NCBI GenBank assembly: GCA_024508855.1
Contig: JANINJ010000026.1
Span: 248,001-312,000, forward strand
Source of the DNA: Xanthobacteraceae bacterium
GTDB taxonomy: Bacteria; Pseudomonadota; Alphaproteobacteria; Rhizobiales; Xanthobacteraceae
Reading direction: 5' to 3'
Length of the DNA: 64,000 bases
Of this stretch, positions 37,543 to 47,058 are shown piece by piece; the first letter of the stretch is position 1; each line of letters opens with the position of its first letter. Made by a program: the position numbers and the translations under genes. Below the pieces are notes generated by a model. It saw only the letters and a list, made by a program, of their open reading frames with translations, ran no database searches and was not told where the DNA came from.

Positions 37543-38874
37543 ATGTCATACCCCTCGAGTCATGTTTCCGAACATCCCCAGCACCATTCACACCATCATG
37601 GCCGCTCGCCCGCCCGGCGGCCTCACCCTGCAGCCAAACCGACCGCGGTACCGCATCAAAGAACCGCCAATGGCTATACCCTCGCGCATGCGGGCAAACA
37701 GGTACGGTTCGGGCCGGTGGTGTTCTGGATCGTGGTCGGGACGGTAACGCTGCTCGGCGCATGGTCGGCCGCCACCGCGACCTACTTTGCATTTCGCGAC
37801 GACGTGCTGACGCGGCTGATCGCGCGGCAGGCCGAAATGCAATATTCCTACGAGGATCGCATCGCCGAATTGCGTGCGCGCATTGATCGCACGACGAGCC
37901 GGCAATTGCTCGATCAGGAGCAGTTCGATCAAAAGCTCGATCAGATCGTGCGGCGTCAGGCTGCCCTGGATTCGCGTACCGCGGCGCTCGGAGGCCTTTC
38001 CGACACCAGCGTGACGGGTTCGATCAAGGCCACGACGCGATCCCTGTCCGAGAAACTGTTCGGCAGAGCCAAGCCATCGCCGATCAGCGACAGCGGGACC
38101 TCCGTCGTTCGCCCGGAGCGTCAATCCCGACTCGATACCTCGTCCTCTTTTGCCAAGGATGAAAGCCTCGACACGACCATCAGCCGCCTGCAGGCGTCGC
38201 TCGACCGCGTGGAGAGTCGGCAGAACGCAGTGTTAGCTTCGGCGGAAGGCAGCGCCCAAGCCCGCCTGCAAAAGATGCGCGGACTGTTCACCGATCTGGG
38301 CTTGAATGCAGCACACATGGAATCGACGGCGCCGCGCGGCGTCGGCGGTCCCTATGTCCCGGTCAAACTGGCCGCCAATGCGGGACCGTTCGAGCGCCAG
38401 CTTTATCAGGTCAGCCTGACCCGTGCGCAGGCGGATCGCCTCACCCACACCCTCGCCCAGGTGCCGTATCGCAAACCGATCACCGGGCCGATTGAATTCA
38501 GTTCGGGCTTCGGCGTCAGAAGCGATCCGTTTCTCGGCCGGCCCGCCATGCATACCGGCCTCGACTTCCGAGCTTCGACCGGTGATCCGGTCCATGTCAC
38601 CGCCAACGGCAAAGTGGTGCATGCAGGCTGGGCCGGTGGCTACGGTCGCATGGTCGAGGTCGATCACGGCAACGGTCTCTCGACACGTTACGGCCACCTC
38701 TCCGCGATCCACGTCAAGGTCGGCGATCACGTCCAGATCGGACAGGTCGTGGGCCTGGTAGGCTCCACAGGTCGTTCCACGGGTCCTCATCTGCATTACG
38801 AAACCCGCATCGATGGCGAAGCCGTCGATCCGCAGCGGTTCCTTCGCGCCGGCGCACGCTACGCATCCAACTGA
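37543..38874 (+). CDS. M23-family metallopeptidase (LytM-type, membrane anchored)
   Basis: The product is 443 residues from the ATG at 37543 with a GGAG site. A His-rich cytoplasmic head (SEHPQHHSHHHGRSPARRPH) is followed by one membrane helix at about 57-77. Residues 80-260 are mostly coiled coil. The C-terminal M23 domain has the zinc ligands in MHTGLDFRASTGDPVH and GRSTGPHLHYE. Such enzymes cut peptidoglycan cross-bridges during growth and division, and rhizobial relatives (RgsM-like) serve polar growth. The catalytic His and Asp are all present, so the enzyme should be active. Confidence 0.93.
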   Translation: MSYPSSHVSEHPQHHSHHHGRSPARRPHPAAKPTAVPHQRTANGYTLAHAGKQVRFGPVVFWIVVGTVTLLGAWSAATATYFAFRDDVLTRLIARQAEMQYSYEDRIAELRARIDRTTSRQLLDQEQFDQKLDQIVRRQAALDSRTAALGGLSDTSVTGSIKATTRSLSEKLFGRAKPSPISDSGTSVVRPERQSRLDTSSSFAKDESLDTTISRLQASLDRVESRQNAVLASAEGSAQARLQKMRGLFTDLGLNAAHMESTAPRGVGGPYVPVKLAANAGPFERQLYQVSLTRAQADRLTHTLAQVPYRKPITGPIEFSSGFGVRSDPFLGRPAMHTGLDFRASTGDPVHVTANGKVVHAGWAGGYGRMVEVDHGNGLSTRYGHLSAIHVKVGDHVQIGQVVGLVGSTGRSTGPHLHYETRIDGEAVDPQRFLRAGARYASN

Positions 38875-38982
38875 CGCTGTCTCATCGTCACGGTCATCGG
38901 CGGGCGAACTTCGGCCCTGCTTGATACGTGACGATTGACATGCTTCATGTCGATCGTGCCACGCACGCTGGAGGTGCAGACA

Positions 38983-41151
38983 TTGAACGTCACGAAAAGC
39001 CGAATTGGGCCAACCTATCCACGGCTCGCAAGGACAGTTTTTCGTTCCGTGCAGTGGCTCAGCGAGCGCGTCATGCAGCGGAGCGGCTTTCACCGGCTCG
39101 GCAGCGACTTCGTCAATGCGCGACTTTCATCGATCAAGCAGCGATTGCAGCAGGGCGAAACGGTTTACATTGCCGGACTGGCCTCGTCCGGAACGCACAA
39201 CACGGGCGTCGCGCTGATCGAGGTGACGCAGGCCCACGGCCCCCGCCTGATCGTCAACAACGAAGAAGAGCGATTTTCCGGCAACAAGCACACGACCGAA
39301 TTCCCGCATCGCTCGCTCGATGAGATGCGCACCACATTGCAGCGGATGGGCCGCGACATCGACGACATCGCCGCATTCGTGACGACCTGGGATTATCCGG
39401 CGTTGATGGGCACGCTCTTTCGCACCGTTTTTGAGGAAGCGCCCGGCAGTTTCAAACTCCTGCGTCTCTCTAACGCGATCGGCATCGATCGACGTCGCCT
39501 CGATCAGATGCGGCGGACACCGCGCATCCTGGCCAGGCAATTCCATCGGTCCGAACCGGTGCCGCTGATCTGCCTGCCGCATCACGATAACCACGCATGG
39601 TTTCCTTACGCCGCATCGCCGTTTCCCGACAGCGAAGAACCGGTTGCGATCTGCATCGTGGATGGCACCGGCGACAGAGGATCAGTGTCGCTCTACGTCG
39701 TCAAATCCGGCTCGATGCAGAACATCTACTGCAACAACAGCGTGTTCGATTCACTCGGCGCTTTCTACAGCGTGATTTCATCGACGCAGGGCGGCTGGAC
39801 ATGGCTGTCGAGCGAAGGCCGCTATATGGGCGCGGCCGCGTGGGGCAACATGGACCGCGCAACGAACTCTTATTATGCACGGCTGCGGACGGTCCTTGAT
39901 TTCGGTCCGAACGGTGAAATCAAGCTCAATCGCGCGATGGCCAACTGGTATCGCGACCCGTTCGATAATCCTTACAAGCAGCCCCTCATCGATATTCTGG
40001 GCCAGCCTCTCAAGCCGGACCAGTTGTGGAATCCGGATGCCGTGCTGCGCGTCGAGGACATCCAGCACCGCCCCGATACGCAGGATCGTCTCGACAAGGC
40101 CGCCGCGACGCAGCTGGTACTGGAAGATGCACTGATCCACATCGTCGATCACCTGCTGCGCACGACCGGGGCCAACAAGCTAATCTTTTCCGGCGGCGTC
40201 GCGTTGAACGCGCTGGCCAGCATGCGGCTGCTCGATCATTTCGACGAGGCATGGTTCGCGAAGGCGCAGAACCGCAAGGCGCGATTGCATCTGTGGGTGC
40301 CGCCGACGCCGAGCGACCCCGGCGTGCCGATCGGCGCAGCGTGGTTGTTCGCTCATCTGGCGGGAGCGCGACGCGGAGCCGCGTTCACTCATGCATTTTA
40401 TTGCGGCACACCGGCCAGTAATGACGACATCGTTCAGGCCCTCGCAGCGCCAGACATCGCTTCCCAGCAGATCGGCAGCATCGCGAGCCGAGAGAATCGC
40501 GATGCCATCGCCGACCTGATGGCATACTGCGTCGCCGCAGGCGGCATCGTCGCCTTGTCGCAAGGCGCCGGAGAGACCGGACCGCGCGCACTCGGGCATC
40601 GCTCGATCTTCGCCAATCCGTGCGATCCGCTAACCCGTGAGCGGCTCAACGAACGCGTCAAATATCGCGAATCCATTCGCCCACTGGCGCCGATGCTGAC
40701 GCGTGAGGCGGCCGACGAGTTCTTCGAACTGCAGGAAGGCGCGTCGGACGCCGACTACAATGCCTACAACTACATGGTGCTGACCGCGCGTTCCAAACCG
40801 TCGGCGCGCCACAGGATACCGTCGGTGATCCACGCCGACGGCACCGGCCGCATCCAGATCGTACGCGAAGACGCCGATCCCCTCACCCACGCCTATCTCA
40901 AGGCGCTTGGCCGCCGCATCGGCGTCGAAGTGTCGGTAAACACCTCGTTCAACGTTGCCGGACCGATCGCACAAACGCCGGAACAGGCGATGGAAACGCT
41001 GCGCCGTTCGAAGGGACTCGATGCCGTGTTCATGGTTGCGGAGGACGGCACGGTACATGCCGCCTGGCATGGCGGCGACCGCGACAGCGGCCGTTTCAGG
41101 CAATGGTATGCGGAGTGGTCTGCTGCGCGGCCGGCTTCACAACCAAGGTGA
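38983..41151 (+). CDS. carbamoyltransferase of the NodU/CmcH family, no partner genes
   Basis: The product is 722 residues if started at the TTG at 38983, which has GGAGGT seven bases upstream; the earlier ATG at 38947 has no ribosome site. The N-terminal Kae1/TsaD-like domain holds IVNNEEERFSGNKHTTEFPH and the metal block CLPHHDNHAWFPYAASPF. The C-terminal domain holds QGAGETGPRALGHRSIFANP and RPLAPMLTREAADEFFEL, both hallmark blocks. These enzymes move carbamoyl from carbamoyl phosphate to a hydroxyl group of sugars or antibiotics. About 45 residues precede the first domain. No nod or antibiotic genes lie near, so the acceptor is unknown. Confidence 0.9.
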   Translation: MNVTKSRIGPTYPRLARTVFRSVQWLSERVMQRSGFHRLGSDFVNARLSSIKQRLQQGETVYIAGLASSGTHNTGVALIEVTQAHGPRLIVNNEEERFSGNKHTTEFPHRSLDEMRTTLQRMGRDIDDIAAFVTTWDYPALMGTLFRTVFEEAPGSFKLLRLSNAIGIDRRRLDQMRRTPRILARQFHRSEPVPLICLPHHDNHAWFPYAASPFPDSEEPVAICIVDGTGDRGSVSLYVVKSGSMQNIYCNNSVFDSLGAFYSVISSTQGGWTWLSSEGRYMGAAAWGNMDRATNSYYARLRTVLDFGPNGEIKLNRAMANWYRDPFDNPYKQPLIDILGQPLKPDQLWNPDAVLRVEDIQHRPDTQDRLDKAAATQLVLEDALIHIVDHLLRTTGANKLIFSGGVALNALASMRLLDHFDEAWFAKAQNRKARLHLWVPPTPSDPGVPIGAAWLFAHLAGARRGAAFTHAFYCGTPASNDDIVQALAAPDIASQQIGSIASRENRDAIADLMAYCVAAGGIVALSQGAGETGPRALGHRSIFANPCDPLTRERLNERVKYRESIRPLAPMLTREAADEFFELQEGASDADYNAYNYMVLTARSKPSARHRIPSVIHADGTGRIQIVREDADPLTHAYLKALGRRIGVEVSVNTSFNVAGPIAQTPEQAMETLRRSKGLDAVFMVAEDGTVHAAWHGGDRDSGRFRQWYAEWSAARPASQPR

Positions 41152-41154
41152 GCT

Positions 41155-42030
41155 TCACCCAGGCTTGATCCGCCCGACGACGTCGATCAGGCGTCCCTCA
41201 TCGTCGTCCGGCGCGTGGACCTTTGCCGCCGCATAGACGTCAAGCGTCGCACGGCTGACTGGAAGATCGAGCTGCAGGTCTTGCGCGAGCGTCAACGCGT
41301 AGCTCGCATCCTTGTGACGGAGCGCTGCTGTGAACGACGCACCGGCGAAATCGCGCGCGACCATGCGCTTGGAATGCCGAACCACTTGCGGGCTGGCAAC
41401 CGCGCCGCTGGCCAAAGTCTCCTGCACCATCGTCATATCGAGACCGGCCTGCTCGGCGATACGAAGGCCCTCGGCAAGGCTCGCGATCTGAACCGCGCCC
41501 ATCAGGTTGTTGATCAGCTTGAAAACGGTGCCCGCACCGACCGGACCCAAATGCCGAATGGCGTTGCTGATCGGCGCGAGATAGGGCTGCGCCCGCTCGA
41601 GATCGGCGGCGTCAGCGCCGACCAGCAAGGTGAGTTTGCCGTTCGCGGCTGCCTCGGGCAAACCGGTCACCGGACAATCGAGATAGATCAATCCCCGCTC
41701 TCGCAAATCGTGCGCAAGATCGAGCGCGTGCTGGTGCGAAACCGTCGAGCACTCGATCGCCAGCGTATCGGGCCGTGCCGTCGTGGCTGCACCATTCTTG
41801 CCGAGCCATACCTCGCGAGACGCGTTGTCGTCGGCTACCATGGTGACGATGGCATCTACATCGCGCGCCGCATCCGCTGGCGAATCCGCCCAGCGTGCGC
41901 CTCGCGCAATCAGGTCATCAGCCTTGGCGCGGCTGCGATTCCACACTGACACGGCAAATCCGCTATCGAGGTAACGCCCCGCCATGCCGTGGCCCATGCG
42001 GCCGAGCCCGATGAAAGCAACATGGGCCAT
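41155..42030 (-). CDS. NAD(P)-dependent oxidoreductase, 3-hydroxyisobutyrate dehydrogenase family
   Basis: The product is 291 residues from the ATG at 42030, with AGGAG six bases upstream. The Rossmann motif is in VAFIGLGRMGHGMAGRYLDS. The substrate-binding block DCPVTGLPEAAANGKL and the catalytic Lys in FKLINNLMGAVQIASLAEGL (FKLxNN) are as expected for beta-hydroxyacid dehydrogenases. The typical reaction is NAD(P)-linked interconversion of a beta-hydroxyacid and its semialdehyde. It is 15 bases downstream of prfB and so probably on the same message. Confidence 0.92.
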   Translation of the reverse strand: MAHVAFIGLGRMGHGMAGRYLDSGFAVSVWNRSRAKADDLIARGARWADSPADAARDVDAIVTMVADDNASREVWLGKNGAATTARPDTLAIECSTVSHQHALDLAHDLRERGLIYLDCPVTGLPEAAANGKLTLLVGADAADLERAQPYLAPISNAIRHLGPVGAGTVFKLINNLMGAVQIASLAEGLRIAEQAGLDMTMVQETLASGAVASPQVVRHSKRMVARDFAGASFTAALRHKDASYALTLAQDLQLDLPVSRATLDVYAAAKVHAPDDDEGRLIDVVGRIKPG

Positions 42031-42045
42031 GGGCAACTCCTGTCC

Positions 42046-43177
42046 TCAGTCGACATCCTCGATCGCGCCCGGCGTGGTGCCGAAGGCCTTCTGCGCCAAT
42101 GTCGCGGCCATGAACTCATCGAGATCGCCGTCGAGCACGCCCGAGGTGTCGGATGTCTGCACACCGGTGCGCAGATCCTTCACCATCTGATAGGGCTGCA
42201 GGACGTAGGAGCGGATCTGATGACCCCAGCCGATATCGGTCTTGGCGGCCTGATCGGCGGCAGCCTGCTCTTCGCGCTTCTTCAGTTCGATCTCGTAAAG
42301 ACGCGCGCGCAGCATGTCCCACGCCTGCGCGCGGTTCTTGTGCTGTGAACGCCCGGCCTGACACACCACCGCGACACCGGTGGGAATGTGCGTCAGCCGT
42401 ACAGCAGATTCAGTCTTGTTGACGTGCTGTCCGCCAGCGCCGCCCGACCGCATGGTGTCGGTGCGCACATCGGATTCCTTGATGTCGATCTTGATGCTGT
42501 CGTCGACGACGGGAAAAATCGCCACGCTCGAAAACGACGTATGACGTCGTGCGTTGGAATCGAACGGCGAGATGCGGACCAGACGATGGACGCCGGCTTC
42601 GGTCTTCAGCCAGCCATAGGCGTTGTGTCCGCTGATCTGAATCGTCGCGGATTTGATGCCGGCTTCTTCGCCTTGCGTCTCTTCGAGATATTCGATCTTG
42701 AAGCCATGTTTCTCGGCCCAGCGCGTATACATGCGCAGCAGCATCGAGGCCCAGTCCTGGCTCTCGGTGCCGCCGGCGCCGGCGTGAACTTCGAGATAGG
42801 TGTTGAAGCGATCCGCTTCGCCCGACAGCAGCGCCTCGAGTTCGCGGCGTGCGACTTCCTTCTTGAGCTGCTTCAACGCAGTTTCGGCTTCCTGCACCAC
42901 GCCTTCGTCGTTTTCGGCTTCGCCAAGCTCGATCATCTCGATGTTGTCATCGAGTTCGCGTTCGACCTTGCCGATGCCCGTCAGCGCGTCCTCGAGCGAG
43001 GTGCGCTCCTGCATCAGCTTCTGAGCCTTCTGCGGATCGTTCCAGAGGTCGGGGTCTTCGGCGAGCTTGTTCAGCTCCGCCAGTCGTGCCGTCGAAGCAT
43101 CGACGTCAAAGATGCCTCCTCAGCAGCCCGACTGACTGCTTGATCTCTTCGACAAGTCTTTCGATTTCAGCGCGCAT
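42046..43177 (-). CDS. prfB: peptide chain release factor 2 (expressed by programmed +1 frameshift)
   Basis: Translation starts at the ATG at 43177 ([20 protein letters not shown]), reads 23 codons and meets an in-frame UGA at 43108-43106. A +1 shift at CUU-U then continues at GAC ([13 protein letters not shown]) to the stop at 42046, giving about 376 residues. This is the well-known autoregulatory arrangement in which RF2 levels control their own frameshift. The SPF tripeptide ([13 protein letters not shown]) and GGQ motif ([15 protein letters not shown]) are intact. RF2 ends translation at UAA and UGA. The UGA does not indicate a pseudogene. Confidence 0.97.
43106..43120 (-). other. prfB programmed frameshift signal
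   Basis: On the minus strand the signal reads AGGAGG (43120-43115), CAT, CTT, TGA then C. The AGGAGG acts as an internal Shine-Dalgarno, three bases before the CUU slip codon. UGA-C is the weak stop context seen in nearly all frameshifting prfB genes. E. coli has AGGGGG-TAT-CTT-TGA-C at the same place. Confidence 0.96.
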
Positions 43178-43307
43178 GATGAATCCCGCTTCGGATTGTG
43201 CACCCTTTACCCGCCGGACCACCCGTAATCAACCGACAAATCGATAGACAACGTTCCGTGGCCTTACATACGATCGGCATCCAAACAAAAAATCTCCGGG
43301 AGGATTC

Positions 43308-44297
43308 ATGTCGATCTTGCGCAACTTGGGCGGCATCGTTGCGGTTCTGCTCACGATCGCTGTGGCCCCTCCAGCGCCGGCAGCGGAGATGAAAGTCACC
43401 CTGCTTGGAACCGGTACGCCAACGCCGCGCCTGTCCAGTTTCAGCGCCGCAACCCTGATCGAGGCGGGCGATCAGCGCCTGTTGTTCGATCTCGGGCGTG
43501 GCGTTACGATTCGATTGTTTCAGAAGCGGATTCCTCTTGGGTCGATCACCGCAAGTTTCCTGACCCATCTGCATTCGGATCATGTGGTCGGTCTACCGGA
43601 CATCTGGCTCAGCGGCTGGGTCGGCACGCCATGGGCATCGCGCAAAACGCCGTTCGTGATTTACGGCCCGCCCGGCACGGTTGCGATGACAGAGAATCTG
43701 ACCAAGGCCTTCGCAGAGGATTTGCGTATCCGCACCGCCGACGAGCATTTGCCCGCCGCCGGCATCGCGTTCGACGCGAAGGATATTTCACCCGGCGTCG
43801 CGTACGAGAAGGCCGGTGTGAAAGTCACGGCGTTCGAAGTCAATCACGGCGAGAACATCAAGCCGGCATATGGCTATGTCGTCGAATACGACGGCAAGAA
43901 AGTCGTGCTCTCGGGTGATACCAAATACGACGAGCGTGTAATCGCTGCGGCAAAAGGTGCGGACCTCCTGATCCATGAAGTCGCGGTGATCGAACCGGAC
44001 CTGGTCAAGACTTATCCGTCCTATCGCGAGATCGAGGGGCACCACACCTCACCGGAAGAAGCCGGGCGCGTGTTCGATCAGGCCAAGCCAAAACTGGCGG
44101 CCTATTCGCATATCGTGTTCGCGACCGTGAAGCCGGTACAGGACGTCCCCGAAGATGCGCTGCGCGAACGCACACAGTCGACGTACAAGGGCCCGTTCGT
44201 GATCGGTCGCGATCTGACGTCATTCACGTTGAAGGATGGCGGCATCACCGTTCAGCGCGCGGATGGCAGCACTGTCGAGCCTTTCAAAGCGCAATAG
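43308..44297 (+). CDS. exported MBL-fold metallo-hydrolase
   Basis: The product is 329 residues from the ATG at 43308 with GGGAGG upstream. A signal peptide ends at PAPAA-EMK (about residue 26). The mature protein opens VTLLGTGTPTPRLSSFSAAT and has the full metal signature THLHSDHVVGLPD, then GDTKYDERV and a late HHTSPEEAG. It resembles arylsulfatase/RNase Z-like lactonase-type enzymes of the superfamily. The signal peptide argues for a periplasmic role rather than tRNA processing. It lies opposite in strand between prfB and the PBP1A gene. Substrate unknown. Confidence 0.92.
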   Translation: MSILRNLGGIVAVLLTIAVAPPAPAAEMKVTLLGTGTPTPRLSSFSAATLIEAGDQRLLFDLGRGVTIRLFQKRIPLGSITASFLTHLHSDHVVGLPDIWLSGWVGTPWASRKTPFVIYGPPGTVAMTENLTKAFAEDLRIRTADEHLPAAGIAFDAKDISPGVAYEKAGVKVTAFEVNHGENIKPAYGYVVEYDGKKVVLSGDTKYDERVIAAAKGADLLIHEVAVIEPDLVKTYPSYREIEGHHTSPEEAGRVFDQAKPKLAAYSHIVFATVKPVQDVPEDALRERTQSTYKGPFVIGRDLTSFTLKDGGITVQRADGSTVEPFKAQ

Positions 44298-44351
44298 GCT
44301 TGCGGAGCCGACAGTCGCGCCGCCACAGAACTGCAAACGCCTTCCGTCGGC

Positions 44352-46847
44352 TTAGTAAAGTCCGCCGGTACCCGAGCGGATGATCGCGCGGTCCGCATCC
44401 GGCGAGACGGTGAGCGGACGTCCATCCGCATCCGCGACGCCGATCACCGAGTAGTTATCCGGCGGCGCAGTGCCCGGCTTGAATGCCTCAAGGATCGTGC
44501 GTCCGCTATCGCCAGGCCCCGCCCGCATGCCGGTCTTGGCATCGACGCGGATCAGCTTGATCCCGGCCGGGACCTTGAACGGAACCGCAGGCTTGTCGGC
44601 CAGCGCCAGCTTGAAGAAGTCACGGGCGACGGGAGCGGCCAGATGACCGCCGGTGGCACCGCGGCCGAGATTGCGCGGCTTGTCGTAGCCGATATAGACG
44701 CCGACCACGACGTCGGGTGAGAAGCCGACGAACCAGGCGTCCTTCTCATCGTTGGTCGTGCCCGTCTTGCCTGCGATCGGCTTGCCGAACCCGGCGAATG
44801 CCGGCTGGGCGGTGCCGTGCTGCACGACGCCTTCCATCATCGAGGTGATCTGGTACGCGGTCATTGGATCGAGCACTTGTTCGCGGTGATCGATGAGTTG
44901 CGGTTCCGGCTGGTTCTTCCAGCCACCCGGCGCGTCACAGCCGCGGCATTCGCGCTGATCGTGCCGGAAGATGGTGTGGCCGTAGCGATCCTGGATGCGA
45001 TCGATCAACGTCGCCTTGATGCGCCGGCCGCCGTTGTCGAACATCGAATAGGCGGTGACCATGCGCATCACGGTCGTTTCGCCGGCTCCGAGCGCATAGG
45101 ACAGATAGTTCGGCAGTTCATCGTAGACGCCGAAACGCTTGGCGTATTCGCCGATCAGCGGCATGCCGATGTCCTGTGCTAGACGCACCGTCACGGTGTT
45201 GAGCGACTTCTGCAATGCGTTTCGCAGCGTTTGCGGACCGTAGTATTTTTCCTTCGAATAATTTTCGGGCCGCCAGACGCCGGCACCCTGCCCCTGATCG
45301 ATTTCGATCGGCGCGTCGACCACGACCGTCGACGGCGTATAGCCGTTGTCGAGCGCGGACGAATACACGATCGGCTTGAACGAGGAGCCCGGCTGCCGAT
45401 ACGCCTGCGTCGCGCGGTTGAACTGGCTTTGGTCGAAGGAGAAGCCACCCACCATCGCCAGCACGCGGCCGGTCCGCGGGTCCATCGCGACCATCGCACC
45501 GGACACTTCAGGAAGTTGCCGCAAGCGGTATTGGCCTTCGACGGGCTTGCCGTCCTTGCCGATCAACGGATCGACATAAATGACATCGCCGGGCGACAGC
45601 ACCTGCGACACAGTCGTCGGCGTCTTGAATCGGGTCGGCCCTGCCGCAGCCTTGGCCCATTTCACGCCTTCGAGACTGATCAGGCCGGTGTCGCGCGCCT
45701 TGCTGACCGCACCGCCAAGTTCTCGGCCGGGCTGAAATCCGATCCGGGCGGATTGATCGCTGGTGTCGAGCACGACCGCCATCCGCCACGGCTGAATATC
45801 CGAGAGCGATTTGATATCGGCGAGCTTCAAACCCCAGTCGCCGGAGATATCGAGCTTGCTGACCGGCCCGCGCCAGCCCTTGGCCTCGTCGAAGTTGACC
45901 AGTCCCTTGCTCAGCGTCTGGCGCGCCTCGATCTGCAATTTCGGATCGAGCGACGTGCGAACCGACAGGCCGCCTTCGTATAGTTTCTTTTCCCCGTAGC
46001 GCTCGAACAGATCGCGGCGGACTTCCTCGGCGAAATACTCGCCGGCGAAGGTGTGCGCACCGTTGGCGCGGTTCGTGACGATGAGCGGATCCTTGCGCGC
46101 CTTGTCGGCGTCGGCCTGGCTGATCCAACCGTTCTCCAGCAGACGATCGATCACGTAGTTGCGGCGCTCGACGGCGCGTTCGTGGTTCTTGACCGGATGC
46201 AGCGTCGATGGCGCCTTCGGCAGTGCCGCCAGATAGGCAGCTTCCGCCACGGTCAGTTCATTCACCGACTTGTCGAAATAGACCAGCGAAGCGGCGGCGA
46301 TGCCATAGGCACCGAGACCGAGATAGATTTCATTGAGATAGAGCTCGAGAATCTTGTCCTTCGAATAGGTGCGCTCGATCCGCATCGCCAGCAGGGCTTC
46401 CTTGATCTTGCGGCTGAAGGAAACCTCATTGGTCAGCAGGAAGTTCTTCGCCACCTGCTGGGTGATGGTGGATGCGCCCTGCGGTCGCCTGTTCGAGCCG
46501 TAGTTCTGCGCATAGAGCAGCGCGGCGCGCGCCATGCCGGAATAGTCGATACCGCCGTGCTCGTAGAAATTCTTGTCTTCGGCCGCGAGGAACGCGTTGA
46601 TCACCAGCTTCGGCACGGCCTGGATCGGCAGGTACAGCCGCCGTTCCTTGGAATACTCTGCGAGCAGCGATCCGTCGGAGGCGTGAACACGCGTCATGAC
46701 CGGCGGTTCGTAGTTCTGAAGCTGCGTGTAATCCGGCAGGTCCTTGGAGAAATGCCAAATCAGCCCGGCGACGGCCGCGACGCCAACCAGAAACACGATG
46801 GTCCCTGCCGCAAACAGGAAGCCCATGAACCGGAACAGCAAACGCAT
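44352..46847 (-). CDS. mrcA: penicillin-binding protein 1A (transglycosylase/transpeptidase)
   Basis: The product is 831 residues. An N-terminal membrane anchor spans about residues 8-32. The GT51 transglycosylase has its catalytic Glu90 in FLAAEDKNFYEHGG. The transpeptidase motifs are SSFK (488-491), SxN further on and KTGT (694-697). A PBP1A-type OB-fold insert (SPGDVIYVDPLIGKDGKPVE region) lies between. It polymerises and cross-links peptidoglycan. It is next to amiC on the same strand, separated by 211 bases, the common alphaproteobacterial order. Confidence 0.97.
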   Translation of the reverse strand: MRLLFRFMGFLFAAGTIVFLVGVAAVAGLIWHFSKDLPDYTQLQNYEPPVMTRVHASDGSLLAEYSKERRLYLPIQAVPKLVINAFLAAEDKNFYEHGGIDYSGMARAALLYAQNYGSNRRPQGASTITQQVAKNFLLTNEVSFSRKIKEALLAMRIERTYSKDKILELYLNEIYLGLGAYGIAAASLVYFDKSVNELTVAEAAYLAALPKAPSTLHPVKNHERAVERRNYVIDRLLENGWISQADADKARKDPLIVTNRANGAHTFAGEYFAEEVRRDLFERYGEKKLYEGGLSVRTSLDPKLQIEARQTLSKGLVNFDEAKGWRGPVSKLDISGDWGLKLADIKSLSDIQPWRMAVVLDTSDQSARIGFQPGRELGGAVSKARDTGLISLEGVKWAKAAAGPTRFKTPTTVSQVLSPGDVIYVDPLIGKDGKPVEGQYRLRQLPEVSGAMVAMDPRTGRVLAMVGGFSFDQSQFNRATQAYRQPGSSFKPIVYSSALDNGYTPSTVVVDAPIEIDQGQGAGVWRPENYSKEKYYGPQTLRNALQKSLNTVTVRLAQDIGMPLIGEYAKRFGVYDELPNYLSYALGAGETTVMRMVTAYSMFDNGGRRIKATLIDRIQDRYGHTIFRHDQRECRGCDAPGGWKNQPEPQLIDHREQVLDPMTAYQITSMMEGVVQHGTAQPAFAGFGKPIAGKTGTTNDEKDAWFVGFSPDVVVGVYIGYDKPRNLGRGATGGHLAAPVARDFFKLALADKPAVPFKVPAGIKLIRVDAKTGMRAGPGDSGRTILEAFKPGTAPPDNYSVIGVADADGRPLTVSPDADRAIIRSGTGGLY

Positions 46848-47058
46848 TCTCGACTATCCGTCCTGATCCGCGCCATCCATGGGCGGTATGTTGGCCATCA
46901 ATTCGGACCGATTACCAGCCGGGCCGCGCCAAGCCACGGTTGGGCCGAGCGGTGTCCTGCTCGATTCGGTCGCACCCGTTGCGGTTTCTATAGAGCCCCG
47001 GCTGTGTCCAAACTAGGGCTTGCAGCGCACAGGAAAGGTCTTTTTTCAGTTCCAGCGG

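Noticed and set aside
38935-38982. ATG at 38947 as start of the carbamoyltransferase
   Set aside because: No ribosome site before it; the TTG at 38983 has a strong GGAGGT. The choice is still not proven.
43014-43177. In-frame UGA near the start of prfB as a sign of a pseudogene
   Set aside because: The UGA lies in the standard RF2 programmed frameshift context, and the protein is otherwise intact.
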